A DNA stretch of 64,000 nt from Spirosoma fluviale (GCF_900230225.1 NZ_OCNH01000001.1:2356001-2420000), one strand, 5' to 3'; shown: positions 42,866-51,618, counted from the first letter of the stretch. Notes: generated by a model from the letters alone, not told the origin. Program-made: numbers and translations.

Positions 42866-43398
42866 GGGTTTGGTACGTTGGTTTTGCTGGAATCACCATA
42901 AGGTACAACAGACTCGGTAGTTACATTTCCAAGAGGTTCGTCAAGCCAGTCGAACAGGTATTGAGTTTGGAAATCGACCCCTGCTTTGTGTAACATATCG
43001 AGGTATTCATCTCGGAATCGTTGTTTCTGGTGATGAATAGGCTGGTTTCGGATATACCGCACCACAGTATCCAGCTGCGACCGGGCGTGTGAGAAAGCAC
43101 CGTAGCCTTCCTGCCACTGGAACCGGCCAGCCACCCATTGTTTTTCTTTGATTAGAGTATTTGTAGCTGTTTTCAGATCGCGCACCAGGGTTGAGATAGC
43201 TTCGGCAGGATTTAACCCCACAAACAGATGAATGTGATCGGGCATACAGTAAATGGCCAGGGGTTTGTGCCGTTTTTCGTTGACGATACCGCACATGTAT
43301 TTTTCAAGTTCATCGCGAAAGGATTCGTGGATCAGCGATTGCCGGTATTTCACAGCAAAAACCAGATGTATGTAGAGTTGGGTGTAGGTGTCGGCCAT
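42862..43398 (-). CDS. IS200/IS605-like Y1 (HUH) transposase, RAYT-type solo gene
   Basis: 178 residues from the ATG at 43398; the open frame upstream to 43527 runs into repeats and is not family-like. The HUH motif is H55-I-H57 in MPDHIHLFVG, and the likely catalytic tyrosine is Y115 in VVRYIRNQ after WQEGYGAFSHARSQ. It should cut and join single-stranded hairpin DNA. No TnpB gene is present, and a cluster of tagged palindromes lies on its 5' side, which resembles a REP-associated tyrosine transposase. The last 22 residues look like a random tail, perhaps created by insertion. Confidence 0.88.
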   Translation of the reverse strand: MADTYTQLYIHLVFAVKYRQSLIHESFRDELEKYMCGIVNEKRHKPLAIYCMPDHIHLFVGLNPAEAISTLVRDLKTATNTLIKEKQWVAGRFQWQEGYGAFSHARSQLDTVVRYIRNQPIHHQKQRFRDEYLDMLHKAGVDFQTQYLFDWLDEPLGNVTTESVVPYGDSSKTNVPNP

Positions 43399-43459
43399 GA
43401 GATTATCGTTTTTGTAAGCGAACGGCGTTCTCATTAGACAATCATCACGTAATCCGGTC

Positions 43460-43721
43460 ATCAAGGCTACAAAGATTGGGCTCCTCTGGAGCCTTTTGTT
43501 GGCGTATTTTACGCCGGCCAGCCGCAACCATCCCCATTACCGGATTGAGCGCCCCCACATGCCATGCAATGGCCACGCACAACGCGATGGAACTCACACC
43601 GTGTTGCTCCGGCAGGAGCAGCATCTTTGTAGCCCAATCGGAAATGCCAACGGTGTTTCCGATTGGGGAGGGCGTTTCCCATATCAACCCGCTCCGGCAG
43701 GGGCGGCATCTTTGTGTCCCC
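43460..43721. repeat. Cluster of tagged palindromic repeats next to the transposase gene
   Basis: Three copies share a tag and a hairpin: A at 43465-43495 (GGCTACAAAGAT then GGGCTCC-TCT-GGAGCC), B at 43602-43634 on the other strand (GGCTACAAAGATGCTGCTCC and loop TGCC), and C at 43690-43721 on the other strand (GGGACACAAAGATGCCGCCC). Between B and C is another hairpin, 43633-43644 with 43656-43667, stem CCCAATCGGAAA. Smaller hairpins lie at 43501-43515 and 43561-43573. The layout resembles a BIME or REPIN. Confidence 0.8.
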
Positions 43722-43793
43722 TAAGCAAACGCACCCTGTTGTAGACTGACGGCTACGCGGAATACCATCGCTCGGGCGACCCCGTCCACGTTA

Positions 43794-43828
43794 CAACAAA
43801 AAGCCGCTCACCTCGATGGTAAGCGGCT
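43794..43828 (-). terminator. Rho-independent terminator of pyrH-frr
   Basis: On the minus strand the stem AGCCGCT/AGCGGCT (43802-43808 with 43822-43828), with an inner ACC/GGT part, is followed by TTTTTGTTGT. It lies 27 bp beyond the frr stop. Confidence 0.85.
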
Positions 43829-43854
43829 CTTATTCGTTGTAGGTATCCAAAGGA

Positions 43855-44415
43855 TTACACCACCATTATATCTTTTTCTTTGGCGACGAATACCTCTTCA
43901 ATGCGGGCGATGAAGGCATCGGTTAGTTTCTGAACGCGCTCCTCGCCTACTTTCACCGCATCTTCCGAGACACCGTCTTTGGTTAGTTTACGAATGTCGT
44001 CGTTGGTGTCTTTGCGGATGTTGCGCACGTTGATTTTTGCCGTTTCCACTTCCTGTTTCACCTTTTTGACGAGGTCGCGCCGACGTTCTTCGGTGAGGGG
44101 TGGAATACTCAGACGAATCTGTTCGCCGTCGTTGTTGGGGTTCAGGCCGAGGTTGGAGTTACGAATCGCCTTTTCGACCTCGCTGATGAGCTTCTTCTCG
44201 AACGGCTTGATAACAATGGTGCGGGCATCGGGCGTATTGACAGACGCGACCGTGTGCAACGGTGACAGGGTTCCGTAATACTCTACCTGTATCCCGTCGA
44301 GCATACCCGCGTTCGCCTTTCCCGCGCGGATTTTTGTCAATTCAATGGCCAGGTGCTTGAGCGCCTTCTCCATTGTATCTTTTGCATCGTCGAGATATAA
44401 CTCAATTTCTTCCAT
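43855..44415 (-). CDS. frr: Ribosome recycling factor
   Basis: 186 residues, standard RRF length. The three-helix bundle begins MEKALKHLAIELTKIRAGKA and contains the conserved IRLSIPPLTEERRRDLVKKV and the terminal IEEVFVAKEKDIMVV. With EF-G it splits ribosomes after termination. It follows pyrH by 94 bp on the same strand, the classic order in bacteria, and has a strong terminator after it. The leader between the two genes has an 8-bp tandem repeat (44428-44457). Confidence 0.97.
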   Translation of the reverse strand: MEEIELYLDDAKDTMEKALKHLAIELTKIRAGKANAGMLDGIQVEYYGTLSPLHTVASVNTPDARTIVIKPFEKKLISEVEKAIRNSNLGLNPNNDGEQIRLSIPPLTEERRRDLVKKVKQEVETAKINVRNIRKDTNDDIRKLTKDGVSEDAVKVGEERVQKLTDAFIARIEEVFVAKEKDIMVV

Positions 44416-44427
44416 TTTATACTAATT

Positions 44428-44457
44428 GAATGGGTGAATGAGCGAATGAGTGAATAG
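44428..44457. repeat. 8-bp tandem repeat, about 3.5 copies, upstream of frr
   Basis: The unit GAATG(A/G)G(T/C) occurs as GAATGGGT, GAATGAGC, GAATGAGT and a partial GAATAG. It lies 13 bp upstream of the frr start codon, inside the pyrH-frr spacer. Confidence 0.75.
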
Positions 44458-44509
44458 TTACTTAGTCGATTCAATCACCTTACTCATTAAACAGATTAAT
44501 TCAGACTAC

Positions 44510-45244
44510 TTATTCTGGTAATTTCATGGTAATGAGTGTACCCTGATCGCTGTCGCCCTGCACCAGTTTGAGCAGGCTGCCTCTTGTATTCATGTTGAAC
44601 ACGATAATGGGCAGGCTGTTTTCCTGGCAAAGCGTAAAGGCGGTTAAGTCCATTACACTCAGTTTCTTTTCGTAAACGTCATCGAAGGTAATGGTGGTAT
44701 ATCGGGTAGCCGTTTTGTCTTTCATCGGGTCGGCGGTGTACACACCATCAACTTTGGTGCCTTTCAGGACGACATCGGCCTCGATTTCAATAGCCCGCAG
44801 ACTGGCCGTGGTATCGGTGGTAAAATAGGGACTTCCGGTACCGGCTGCAAAAATCACGACACGGCCTTTTTCGAGGTGACGCACCGCCCGCCGACGTACA
44901 TACGGCTCGCAGACCTGCTCCATTTTAATGGCCGACATCACGCGGGTGTACATACCGTGTTTTTCGAAGGAGCTTTGCAGGGCCATAGCATTGATAACCG
45001 TAGCGAGCATACCCATGTAGTCGCCCTGTACGCGGTCGATACCGGAACGTTCGCCCGAGACACCCCGGAAGATGTTCCCCCCGCCAATAACAATGGCTAC
45101 TTCGACACCTAAGTCAACGACTTGTTTGATTTCCTGACTGTATTGCTCCAGTATAGCCGGGTCAATGTTGTATCCGTTAGGCCCAGCAAGAGCCTCCCCG
45201 CTCAACTTGAGCAGGATGCGTTTATACGTTGTTTGCGATGTCAT
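44510..45244 (-). CDS. pyrH: UMP kinase
   Basis: Start at 45244 ([10 protein letters not shown]) chosen from the family start and a -7 box at 45263-45270; the frame is open another 26 codons upstream. The 244-residue amino-acid-kinase-fold protein has [11 protein letters not shown], the GGGNIFRG loop and [16 protein letters not shown]. It phosphorylates UMP to UDP and is allosterically regulated in bacteria. It is followed by frr. Confidence 0.97.
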   Translation of the reverse strand: MTSQTTYKRILLKLSGEALAGPNGYNIDPAILEQYSQEIKQVVDLGVEVAIVIGGGNIFRGVSGERSGIDRVQGDYMGMLATVINAMALQSSFEKHGMYTRVMSAIKMEQVCEPYVRRRAVRHLEKGRVVIFAAGTGSPYFTTDTTASLRAIEIEADVVLKGTKVDGVYTADPMKDKTATRYTTITFDDVYEKKLSVMDLTAFTLCQENSLPIIVFNMNTRGSLLKLVQGDSDQGTLITMKLPE

Positions 45245-45262
45245 GAAGGGAAAATTTGCGGG

Positions 45263-45270
45263 CAAAGATA
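45263..45270 (-). promoter_or_regulatory. Putative -7 box for pyrH-frr (TATCTTTG)
   Basis: Minus strand TATCTTTG matches TAnnTTTG exactly and sits 18 bp before the pyrH start at 45244, inside the longer open frame, supporting the shorter start. Confidence 0.55.
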
Positions 45271-45306
45271 AGAAAAAGGCCGAACGTTCGGCCAGGAAAA
45301 TTAATG

Positions 45307-46260
45307 TCAGGCCGATTCCCAAAGTTCACGGAGTCGTTTTAAATCCCGTTTCATGGCGGCAAACACCTCTTTTTGGGGGACAGTCAACTGAGTTGCGCCA
45401 TGTTCGGCCCCACCCGTCGGGTACTCAATGTGCAGAGAGACAGGCACCTGAATGGCATATTTCTTCAGCAGAGAGAAATAGCGTTTAAAATCAACGATGC
45501 CCTCGCCCAGCGGTACGTCCTGTACGGTTGTGACGCCATTTTTCGTCGACCAGACAAAATCTTTAATGGCAATCGACTTAACCGAAGGTTGCAGCAAGCG
45601 AAGGCCATTGGGCCACGATTGGCCTCCCTCTACGGTGGCATGACGTATGTCATACTGCACGCCCATGTGGGCTGGTTCAGCCGTTCTCAGCATTTCCCAG
45701 ATTTCCCAGACGGAGGCACCTACCAGCAAACCTGCATGGTTCTGATAACAGCCAATCAGGTTCAATGATTTGTTCAGCTCACCCAGCGCCCGCAACTGCT
45801 GCTGAAACCCCTGGATAGAGTCGGGTATGGACTTTTTTTCCTCATACTGATACCACTTCATCCGATACAGCTTAAATCCGGCTTTCGACGCGGTTTTGAG
45901 CAACCGAACATCAACGGCATTTGTGGCATCACCCACCGCCGTGGTCATGAGTTTGGGAGGTAAGCCTACTTTTTTCAGCGCTTCGACCGCTTTCGGCAAG
46001 TCCTCTTCAACCCTGTCCGGACGAACGTGCCCATCCGGACGAACGGTTACGTCAACACCGGCGAATCCCATTTCGGCCGCGGCAGTGGCCATATCGGCAT
46101 AGTTCAGGAACTGCAAATGCTTCGAGAAAATATGCACGTCGGGCAGCGGCAGGGCGGCTTCCCCAGCCAGTGCGGGAAACGAGGCCGCTACCAGCGGAAG
46201 CGCACCGGCAGCAAGGGCCGTCTGCTTGACAAAGCGTCGTCGGGTGTAGAGGGTATCCAT
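45307..46260 (-). CDS. Tat-exported sugar phosphate isomerase/epimerase-like TIM-barrel protein
   Basis: Start at 46260 ([10 protein letters not shown]). The 317-residue protein has a twin-arginine signal ([14 protein letters not shown], cut near PALAG) and a xylose-isomerase-like TIM barrel with likely metal ligands in the IKDFVW and HIEYP segments. In Bacteroidota such exported AP-endonuclease-2-fold proteins are widespread and are thought to act on sugars or cyclitols; the substrate is unknown. It is 17 bp downstream of the biotin carrier gene on the same strand. Confidence 0.85.
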   Translation of the reverse strand: MDTLYTRRRFVKQTALAAGALPLVAASFPALAGEAALPLPDVHIFSKHLQFLNYADMATAAAEMGFAGVDVTVRPDGHVRPDRVEEDLPKAVEALKKVGLPPKLMTTAVGDATNAVDVRLLKTASKAGFKLYRMKWYQYEEKKSIPDSIQGFQQQLRALGELNKSLNLIGCYQNHAGLLVGASVWEIWEMLRTAEPAHMGVQYDIRHATVEGGQSWPNGLRLLQPSVKSIAIKDFVWSTKNGVTTVQDVPLGEGIVDFKRYFSLLKKYAIQVPVSLHIEYPTGGAEHGATQLTVPQKEVFAAMKRDLKRLRELWESA

Positions 46261-46276
46261 ACCAGCAAAAGCCTGC

Positions 46277-46783
46277 TTACGCAAATTCTACCAGTACCTG
46301 TCCTTTTTCAACCCGGTCGCCTTTGTTGACCCGGATGTTTTTTACGGTACCATCGCCGGGTGCTTTGAGCAGGTTTTCCATTTTCATGGCTTCCAGAATG
46401 AGGAGACTATCGCCTTTGTGAATCTCATCGCCCGGCTGTACACTGATGCCAACGATCAGCCCCGGCATGGGTGCTTTCAGTTCATTGACCTTGCTGCTGG
46501 CCACCGAACTCATGCCCATTTTTTCGAGCAGCAGGTCGAACCGGTCTTTTAGCTGAACAAAGTGAATATGGCCATTCAGCTTCAGGGTAACCGTCTTATC
46601 GGCTGTATTGAATTCCACTACTTCGGCCGTAAACGACTTGTTGTCGTGAAGAATATGAAATGTCCGGTCGTTGAGTTTAACCAGATCCCAGTCAAAGGGC
46701 TCGCCGTTAATAACGGGTTGTCCGTTCAGGAAATCAATGCTAACGGGCGGAGTATCTGTATTGGTCAGGGTTGCCGTGTACAT
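46277..46783 (-). CDS. Biotin carboxyl carrier-type protein
   Basis: 168 residues. The C-terminal biotinyl domain has the EAMKMEN biotinylation motif, preceded by the PMPGLIVGISVQPGDEIHKG strand pair; the N-terminal 90 residues form a strand-rich linker domain. It is the type found with acyl-CoA carboxylases (for example propionyl- or acetyl-CoA carboxylase) in Bacteroidota. No carboxylase or carboxyltransferase gene is adjacent, so its partner subunits must be encoded elsewhere. Confidence 0.9.
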   Translation of the reverse strand: MYTATLTNTDTPPVSIDFLNGQPVINGEPFDWDLVKLNDRTFHILHDNKSFTAEVVEFNTADKTVTLKLNGHIHFVQLKDRFDLLLEKMGMSSVASSKVNELKAPMPGLIVGISVQPGDEIHKGDSLLILEAMKMENLLKAPGDGTVKNIRVNKGDRVEKGQVLVEFA

Positions 46784-46863
46784 AGTCGAATACTTGTTGT
46801 GTCGTATTGAAGTTCGGGGTGCAGCCTTCGTCCAGCGAAGCGTTACATTTCTAAAACCGCAAC

Positions 46864-47772
46864 CTACGATTTATTTACTAACCAGATGCCGATCAGGCAG
46901 ACACCCATCCCGGCAAACTGTATCAGATAAATTGTTTCGCCATCCAGTACGCCCCACATGAGGGCTACAATGGGAATGAGGTACGTGACGGAGGCCGCGA
47001 ACAAGGGAGAAGCCAGTTGCATGACCCGGTTAAAGAAGATGGACATCAGCCCCGAGCCAAATACGCCCAGCGTAACCAGCGCCCATAACGACCAGCTGCT
47101 ATGTGCATCCACTACGCGATTAAAAAAATCGGTAGGTGCCAACGTTAATAAGGCGATAGGTCCGGCAAAGGCAAAGAGCCAGGCCGTTGAGACCAGGGCC
47201 GGTAAGTGACTCAGATACCGGCCAATCAGGTTGGTATTCAGGCCGTAGCAGATGGTTGCCAGGACAATAAGCAGCGCGTACCCGTTGATTTGAAAGGAAC
47301 CGGTAGCACTAAAAAACACCAATAACAGTGACCCCGCCAGCCCGAGTAAAATCCCGGCCACCTGTTTCAGCCTGAGTGCCTGTCCGAAGAAAACAGCTCC
47401 CAGAATAAGCGTAAACAGGGGACTCAGGGAGTTGAGCGCCCCGGCCAGGGAACTGTTGAGGTGGGCACCCGCTTCGGCAAATAAAAACGCCGGTATTACA
47501 AACCCGATGATGGCCGATGCCAGCAACGCCACCCAGCGATGCCGAACCATAACCCGAATATCAGACTGCTGACTTTGCCGGACCAGGAAAGGGCTAAAAA
47601 ATAATAGAGCAAACACCAGTCGACCGGCGGCTACCTGCTCCGGTGGAAAGATGCCTAGACTTCGCTTGATGAGAATGAATGAACTACCCCAAACCAGCGC
47701 CAGGGCACATAACAATACCCACGCCAGCAAGGGGCGGCTTTGGGGAATAACAACGGGTTCTTCGGTAGTCAT
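46864..47772 (-). CDS. EamA family (DMT superfamily) transporter
   Basis: Start at 47772 (MTTEEPVVIP); the frame is open 15 codons further. The 302-residue protein has ten transmembrane helices in two EamA repeats (first: LALVWGSSFILIKRSLG; second from about residue 150). Such proteins export amino acids or other metabolites, but the substrate cannot be inferred. It follows the tRNA-dihydrouridine synthase gene by about 41 bp on the same strand. Confidence 0.88.
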   Translation of the reverse strand: MTTEEPVVIPQSRPLLAWVLLCALALVWGSSFILIKRSLGIFPPEQVAAGRLVFALLFFSPFLVRQSQQSDIRVMVRHRWVALLASAIIGFVIPAFLFAEAGAHLNSSLAGALNSLSPLFTLILGAVFFGQALRLKQVAGILLGLAGSLLLVFFSATGSFQINGYALLIVLATICYGLNTNLIGRYLSHLPALVSTAWLFAFAGPIALLTLAPTDFFNRVVDAHSSWSLWALVTLGVFGSGLMSIFFNRVMQLASPLFAASVTYLIPIVALMWGVLDGETIYLIQFAGMGVCLIGIWLVNKS

Positions 47773-47813
47773 CAGCAGTGGAAACAGAATCGCGGAAAAT
47801 ATCCGCGATCCCC

Positions 47814-48803
47814 TCAAACAAGTTCTACAATATAATTCTCCTGAATTTCGTCGAGAATGTCACTCACTCCGCTGTACGAATCGGTGGTAACCAGCCGCAT
47901 CCGGTAGGGTTTGAAATCGTGCAGGCCTTTAAAATAATTGGCGTAATGACGTCGCATTTCAAAAAGACCCAGGATTTCGCCTTTCCAGCGAATCGAGAAA
48001 TCGAGGTGCTGCCGACAAACGGATACCCGATCGGCTACGGTTGGCGGGGGCAAATGCTGACCCGTTTGCACGAAGTGCTTGATTTCGTTGAAAACCCAGG
48101 GATGCCCAATGCTGGCCCGGCCAATCATCACGCCATCCACGCCAAACCGGTTTTTGTATTCCAGCGCCTTCTCGGGGGAGTCGATATCGCCGTTGCCAAA
48201 GATCGGAATCTGGATGCGGGGATTTTCTTTGATGCGCCCGATGAGCGTCCAGTCGGCATCACCTTTGTACATCTGCACCCGCGTGCGGCCATGCACGGTG
48301 AGCGCTTTGATGCCAATATCCTGTAGTCGTTCCGCCACTTCGCCCACGTTTTTGGTAGACTCGTCCCAGCCAAGCCGCGTTTTTACCGTTACGGGCAAAT
48401 GGGTCGCTTTGACAACGGCATCGGTCATGCGCACCATCTTGGGAATATCCTGCAACAAAGCGGCTCCGGCACCCCGGCAGGCTACATTTTTAACAGGACA
48501 ACCGTAGTTAATGTCAATTAAGTCGGGGTTGGCGCGGGAAGCAATCCGGGCGCATTCGCCCATTGTTTCCACGTCGGAGCCAAAGAGCTGAATGCCGATG
48601 GGCCGTTCGTACTCGAAGATATCGAGTTTCTGAACACTTTTGGCGGCATCCCGAATGAGCCCTTCCGAGGAAATGAATTCCGTGTACATCAAATCGGCAC
48701 CATTTGCTTTGCAAACCGCCCGAAACGGCGGGTCGCTCACATCCTCCATGGGAGCCAGTAATAACGGAAAATCCGGTAATTGTATATTGCCAATGTTGAC
48801 CAT
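47814..48803 (-). CDS. dusB: tRNA-dihydrouridine synthase (DusB-like)
   Basis: 329 residues. The FMN-binding TIM barrel opens with LLAPMEDVSDPPFRAVCKANG; the catalytic cysteine is within NYGCPVKNVACRGAGAALLQ (second cysteine). The helical C-terminal domain (VSVCRQHLDFSIRWKGE, RRHYANYFKGL) binds tRNA. It reduces uridines in the D-loop with NADPH. DusB is the commonest Dus in this phylum, so the symbol is probable rather than certain. Confidence 0.9.
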   Translation of the reverse strand: MVNIGNIQLPDFPLLLAPMEDVSDPPFRAVCKANGADLMYTEFISSEGLIRDAAKSVQKLDIFEYERPIGIQLFGSDVETMGECARIASRANPDLIDINYGCPVKNVACRGAGAALLQDIPKMVRMTDAVVKATHLPVTVKTRLGWDESTKNVGEVAERLQDIGIKALTVHGRTRVQMYKGDADWTLIGRIKENPRIQIPIFGNGDIDSPEKALEYKNRFGVDGVMIGRASIGHPWVFNEIKHFVQTGQHLPPPTVADRVSVCRQHLDFSIRWKGEILGLFEMRRHYANYFKGLHDFKPYRMRLVTTDSYSGVSDILDEIQENYIVELV

Positions 48804-49053
48804 TGTCTGCTTATGTTATAATTCAGCCGTTAAACGAGACACAAATTTCCGGTTAATTCATTAGAATTTGAGAAGTCGGCTCCGACGCGTACTATTGATT
48901 TAGCACAATCCATGAAGCAAATTGGTTCCCCTGTGCGTTTTCGGCAAACCGGCCGGTAACCTTACGGAACGGCCTGAGCATCCAAAACGACCAATTTGCC
49001 TAGCCGTTTTGACTGAGAGGGAGTGCATAACTAAAACGTTTAAACAGACCTGG

Positions 49054-49644
49054 CTAAAACCGGTGACTGATGCCCGTGCCAAGCATGAAACTCATGCCTG
49101 TATCCTTAAAATTGGCCATCCGCAGTCGAGCATCGACACTCCAGCGTGGATCAAAAAGCCACTCGTATTCAGTAGCGACGTGCCCGCCGGTGTTCAACGC
49201 ATGGTCTATTTGCCGATTGATCGCGACAGCCTGTAAGCGGTTTGGCGAGAACAGAGCCGCTCCACCCCGGTAGATATCATCACGCCGATACCAGGCCGAA
49301 AACCCCACACCCAGTCGAAGTGCATGACGCGGGTGCCGCAGCAGGTCCACGAGTAGGGTAACATCGGTGGTGAACCGATCTCTGCGGTCAGGATCCGGAA
49401 CAACGTCATTGAACGGTAGATTGATTGACGAAACCCGCATATAACCCAGTTCGGCGGCTATCAAAACACGATCATTTCGGAAATGATGCGCCAACCGGCC
49501 TACGTAACGCGGTCCTACATCGTCAGGCCCATCGAGTGTGGTCAGGTCAACACCAAAACGGATAGAATTTCGGCCAATGGGAGTCTGGGCATTCAGTAAA
49601 CCCGATACCAACAAGCCAATGAGCAGGAGAAAATAATGTTTCAT
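49054..49644 (-). CDS. Exported, probably outer-membrane beta-barrel protein
   Basis: Start at 49644 (MKHYFLLLIG) gives a signal peptide ending LLNAQ. The 196-residue mature sequence alternates strands (IRFGVDLTTL, VLIAAELGYMRV, TTDVTLLVDLL, HALRLGVGFSAWY, VATEYEWLF, WSVDARLRMANF) and ends in phenylalanine (GISHRF), as small outer-membrane barrels do. No named family is recognised. It follows a small lipoprotein gene by 14 bp, so the two probably form an operon. Confidence 0.7.
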   Translation of the reverse strand: MKHYFLLLIGLLVSGLLNAQTPIGRNSIRFGVDLTTLDGPDDVGPRYVGRLAHHFRNDRVLIAAELGYMRVSSINLPFNDVVPDPDRRDRFTTDVTLLVDLLRHPRHALRLGVGFSAWYRRDDIYRGGAALFSPNRLQAVAINRQIDHALNTGGHVATEYEWLFDPRWSVDARLRMANFKDTGMSFMLGTGISHRF

Positions 49645-49658
49645 AACGTATAGGGAGT

Positions 49659-50066
49659 TTACTGGCAGAACCATTCGATGGTCAGAGCGCCGGTGGTGCC
49701 CGGAGCCCCCGTTACCACCAGTTCGGTTTGATAAGTTGAATAAAAGTCGCCCTGAAAGGATTTATCCATATAGGTACCGGCCGCCAGCGTATCCCGCCGA
49801 ATCGGATAAGAACCTCCTTGACTGGGCGTAAGTGGATCGACATGCATCGTAACCGGCTGGCTAATGGTACCACTAACCCGAATCGTCATGGAGTTTGGAT
49901 AGGGTTCGGGGGCAGGAAGCACGGTACGAACCGGTACCGAAAAATCGGTGATGTGGATGCGTTGGGATGTCCGATTAAGGACTGTAACCTCCCGGCAGCA
50001 CATCAACATGGGTGGGAGCAAGAACAGTATTGCTCTCAGGGTGTACTTCTGAAAAATCTGTTTCAT
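49659..50066 (-). CDS. Small exported protein, probable lipoprotein, unknown function
   Basis: 135 residues. The N-terminal hydrophobic segment (about 12-22) ends MLMCCREV, so C23 or C24 could be lipidated, though the lipobox is weak. The rest appears as a beta sandwich (VTVLNRTSQRIHITDFSVPV ... TELVVTGAPG). It is the first gene of a two-gene unit with the small beta-barrel protein. No family is recognised. Confidence 0.6.
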   Translation of the reverse strand: MKQIFQKYTLRAILFLLPPMLMCCREVTVLNRTSQRIHITDFSVPVRTVLPAPEPYPNSMTIRVSGTISQPVTMHVDPLTPSQGGSYPIRRDTLAAGTYMDKSFQGDFYSTYQTELVVTGAPGTTGALTIEWFCQ

Positions 50067-50381
50067 ACGTTGAGTAAATAACGTTTAACCAAACACAGCT
50101 ACTCTTTACAACAGACCTGCATAAGCCGCTCCGACTAAAGAGCCAACTTAGAAAAGCCTTCGCAAAGACGAAGTTAGTCGATTGGCCGGGCATGTTAAAT
50201 AACTTTTTAAGGGTAGATTAGGAAGGCCTGACTCGAATGCGGTCGGGGTTTATTTTTTTAGGTGTAAATTGCGCCATTTGCGATTAAAGCCACTGATCCT
50301 TTCTGTAATGCTTCAGCAGCGTCTTTTAAATGACTTATATACTAACGGGGTGCCCGATTTTCAATAAATTGACCGGAAATT
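50067..50381. other. Divergent intergenic region upstream of CPBP protease gene
   Basis: About 315 bp. It holds a terminator-like hairpin on the plus strand: CCTGAC (50227-50232) with GTCGGG (50242-50247), followed by TTTATTTTTTTA, and a small hairpin CTTCG/CGAAG near 50159-50174. As no gene reads into it from the left on this strand, it may end a short RNA or attenuate the downstream gene. Nothing else is clear. Confidence 0.4.
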
Positions 50382-51344
50382 ATGCAACCTAGTTATACGC
50401 CCCAGGGCGCTACATCACGACCACCCACCCTCGGCGGCCTATCCATGCTCGTTGGGTTTGTACTCATCGGGGGGGTTATCAGCACACTGATTCTGTTTGT
50501 ACTTCTGGCCGTTGTCAACGGCATGAGTCTTGCCGAGGCCCAGGCTTATTTGACTACATTGGCCACTCAACCAGCGAACTCACCCGGCAGTTGGTACGAG
50601 CTAATGACCCTGCAAGCCGTTAACCACCTGGGCACCTTTCTATTACCCAGCCTTGCTTACTGGTACCTGATCGAACGGCGAACGTGGTCGGAGTTTAATA
50701 ACCGGTCTATCTGGCAGGTGGCGGGCGTGGGCTTTGTCAGCGTCATCGTCATTGTCTTTATGCCGTTCGATGGGCTGATCATCGACTGGAACCAGAATCT
50801 GCATTTGCCGGAAACGCTTGCGCCGGTTGAGCAGTGGATTCGGGATAAAGAGAAAGGCCTGGAAGGCATCACCAAATACCTTACTACTTTTCGAACACCG
50901 GGACAGTTAATTATGGCTCTTCTGGTGATCGCCATTATCCCGGCTATTGGTGAGGAAACCTTGTTCCGTGGTGTTCTTCAGCGCAATTTGAGTTACTGGA
51001 CGGGCAATGTTCACGTTGGCATCTGGCTGGCGGCTGCCTTGTTCAGTGCGATTCACGTACAATTTCTCGGCTTTTTTCCACGAATGCTCCTCGGGGCATT
51101 GTTTGGTTACCTTTATTTGTGGTCGGGTAATCTGTGGATTCCGATTCTGGCGCACTTTGTCAACAATGGCTTTACCGTATTGATGGTTTATTTGCACCAG
51201 CAGAAAGTGACCTCCATGAATATTGAAGATACAGAAACAGTACCTTTGGCCGGCGCTCTGGTTTCAGGCGCTTTGACACTGGTGTTACTTTATTATTTCA
51301 AGAAAAGTAATGACGGGCAGGCGGCAGCAAGCCGGGCGAGCTGA
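50382..51344 (+). CDS. CPBP family intramembrane glutamic protease
   Basis: 320 residues with about eight transmembrane helices. The Rce1/CPBP motif EETLFRG (E191, E192, R196) and the two histidine motifs FSAIHVQ and HFVNNGF are all present, so it is likely active. Such proteases cut membrane peptides or prenylated-like substrates; bacterial targets are mostly unknown. It begins a plus-strand group with the DUF2007 gene and cdsA, with 49 bp to the next start. Confidence 0.92.
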   Translation: MQPSYTPQGATSRPPTLGGLSMLVGFVLIGGVISTLILFVLLAVVNGMSLAEAQAYLTTLATQPANSPGSWYELMTLQAVNHLGTFLLPSLAYWYLIERRTWSEFNNRSIWQVAGVGFVSVIVIVFMPFDGLIIDWNQNLHLPETLAPVEQWIRDKEKGLEGITKYLTTFRTPGQLIMALLVIAIIPAIGEETLFRGVLQRNLSYWTGNVHVGIWLAAALFSAIHVQFLGFFPRMLLGALFGYLYLWSGNLWIPILAHFVNNGFTVLMVYLHQQKVTSMNIEDTETVPLAGALVSGALTLVLLYYFKKSNDGQAAASRAS

Positions 51345-51393
51345 CCACGGCAAGTATGCTGGCGCTTTCCTTTTGCCGACACCTAACCCTCAC

Positions 51394-51618
51394 ATGAATA
51401 TGACCGAAAACTGGGAAGTAATTTATGCAACACCGCTGCCTCACCGGGCCGAACTGGTAAAGGCCCTGTTGCTCGAACACGAAATCGCAGCCGTAGTTAT
51501 TAACAAACAAAGCAGCAGCTACCCCACCTATGGCTTGGGGCAAAGCGAAGTGCATGTACCAACCCAAGACGCCATCCTGGCCAAAGTAATCCTGGAGAAT
51601 GAAGCAACGTTTAGCTAA
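51394..51618 (+). CDS. DUF2007 domain protein
   Basis: 74 residues from the ATG at 51394 (MNMTENWEVIYATPLPHRAE). It matches the small ferredoxin-like DUF2007 family (AELVKALLLEHEIAAVVINK ... SEVHVPTQDAILAKVIL), described as a putative signal-transducing protein; its role is unknown. The stop lies 20 bp inside the start of cdsA, so the two genes overlap and are probably translated together. Confidence 0.85.
   Translation: MNMTENWEVIYATPLPHRAELVKALLLEHEIAAVVINKQSSSYPTYGLGQSEVHVPTQDAILAKVILENEATFS

Noticed and set aside
43399..43527. Upstream extension of the transposase reading frame
   Set aside because: The extra 43 codons run into the palindrome cluster and do not resemble Y1 transposases; ATG at 43398 gives the normal start.
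48917..48999. 10-bp inverted repeat (GCAAATTGGT / ACCAATTTGC) about 65 bp apart
   Set aside because: Short arms with a large loop in a gap without genes; not distinguishable from chance.
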